A DNA stretch of 64,000 nucleotides, from contig NZ_CP139971.1 in NCBI RefSeq assembly GCF_034424545.1, forward strand, positions 1,798,001-1,862,000, given 5' to 3'. The notes beneath the pieces were generated by a model, which did not search any database, was not told the DNA's origin, and worked only from the letters and a program-made list of their open reading frames with translations. The stretch comes from Trinickia caryophylli (GTDB taxonomy: Bacteria > Pseudomonadota > Gammaproteobacteria > Burkholderiales > Burkholderiaceae). How positions within the stretch are numbered: the first letter of the stretch is position 1; each line of letters starts with the position of its first letter. The position numbers were made by a program, and so were the translations under genes. Positions 63,548 to 64,000 of this stretch are shown here, piece after piece.

Positions 63548-64000
63548 ATGGCGAAGACGACAGGCGCAAAGGCGGCAGCGGTGACGGGTTCGGGCAAAGG
63601 CAAGCGCTCCGGTTCCGGCAAGCCGGCGTCGCAGGCAGTGCGCAAGGCGTCCGAGGCCAAGGCTGCGGCCCCGGTTGCCGCCAGGAAATCGGCAGGTAAG
63701 ACCGCGCCAGGTAAGGCAGCGGCAGGTAAGACGGTTGCTCGAGCTTCGGCGGTGGCGGCCGGTGTGACGAAGGCGGCGAAAGCGACCGCCAGACCGAAAG
63801 CGGAGACGGGAGCCGCCGCTGAGCGGGCAGTAAAGCGGGCAGGTTCGAAAAGCGTAGTGGGCGCGGCTGCCAGGCCGGACGATTCGGCAGTGCGCGAAGC
63901 CCAGGTATCCACGGTGCAACCGGCTGAAGTCCAACAGCCGCGAGTCGAGACTAATGCCGGTACGGCGAACTCCATGACGAAAAAGCTGAACGAAGTATCC
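63548..64000 (+). CDS. rpoD: RNA polymerase primary sigma factor, N-terminal part (cut by window end)
   Basis: 151 codons are open to the last base of the window with no stop. MAKTTGAKAAAVTG is followed by a long Ala/Lys/Gly-rich stretch (to ~140) and then SMTKKLNEVS. This low-complexity tail is the N-terminal extension found on RpoD of Burkholderia relatives, lying before the conserved 1.1 region that is outside the window. The identity rests on the start sequence and the position after dnaG; the conserved sigma domains are not visible here. Confidence 0.8.
   Translation, partial: MAKTTGAKAAAVTGSGKGKRSGSGKPASQAVRKASEAKAAAPVAARKSAGKTAPGKAAAGKTVARASAVAAGVTKAAKATARPKAETGAAAERAVKRAGSKSVVGAAARPDDSAVREAQVSTVQPAEVQQPRVETNAGTANSMTKKLNEVS

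Noticed and set aside
1..64000. tRNA, rRNA, CRISPR, insertion sequence or prophage features
   Set aside because: No transposase, integrase, repeat-spacer pattern or tRNA-like cloverleaf was seen on reading both strands; a tRNAscan or ISfinder run would settle this.

Overview
The window is a high-GC chromosomal segment from a Burkholderiaceae member of the Betaproteobacteria (Burkholderia / Paraburkholderia / Trinickia type). This placement is an inference. It rests on the folC-SPOR-cvpA-purF-metZ order, a three-subunit FAD glucose dehydrogenase of the Burkholderia cepacia type, a DUF3563 gene, a BPSS1780-type membrane protein, and the tsaD/rpsU/yqeY/dnaG/rpoD block. I see no rRNA, tRNA, insertion sequence, prophage or CRISPR array. 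Most of the window is core genome, with a few accessory islands.

Layout. 1-4.7 kb: end of folC, a SPOR protein, cvpA, purF, then metZ. Between purF and metZ lies a sequence with the conserved blocks of a SAM-II riboswitch, followed by a strong terminator. 4.8-6.1 kb: an FKBP prolyl isomerase and an orphan, degenerate histidine-kinase-like protein. 6.1-24.5 kb: a seven-gene minus-strand alpha-glucan/trehalose operon, glgE > treS-mak > glgB > glgX > treZ > malQ > treY, mostly with overlapping or closely spaced genes. 25.1-29.2 kb: a structured leader and the glucose dehydrogenase operon (Tat subunit, GMC flavoprotein, triheme cytochrome). 29.3-32.8 kb: a metallophosphatase, a RES/Xre toxin-antitoxin pair with a candidate operator, and a LysR regulator divergent from a tautomerase. 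32.9-38.7 kb: a CYTH-CHAD protein, modE facing modABC with a ModE-like operator before modA, and a PAP2 phosphatase. 38.9-50.2 kb: a PHB-depolymerase-family esterase, a DUF3563 microprotein behind two palindromes, a BPSS1780-type protein, thrB, a DUF2782 protein, AMP nucleosidase, a LOG-family nucleosidase whose start codon is one base from that of polA, NADH dehydrogenase II, and an unrecognised 185-residue protein. 50.3-64 kb: a Tat-exported dienelactone hydrolase, a mercaptopyruvate sulfurtransferase, a Rieske oxygenase, xseB-ispA-dxs, folE2, tsaD, an HI0933-type flavoprotein, rpsU, a 9-bp tandem repeat, yqeY, dnaG and the start of rpoD.

How the parts work together. The glucan operon can make polymer from trehalose (TreS, maltokinase, GlgE, GlgB) and recover trehalose from polymer (GlgX, MalQ, TreY, TreZ), so it encodes a two-way store/osmolyte cycle. 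metZ appears to be under S-adenosylmethionine control, and modABC under molybdate control through ModE. The best candidates for a second look are the SAM-II element in a betaproteobacterium, the extra GH13-like half of GlgE, the 9-bp repeat beside yqeY, the twin palindromes at the DUF3563 gene, and the unrecognised repeat protein at 49.6 kb.
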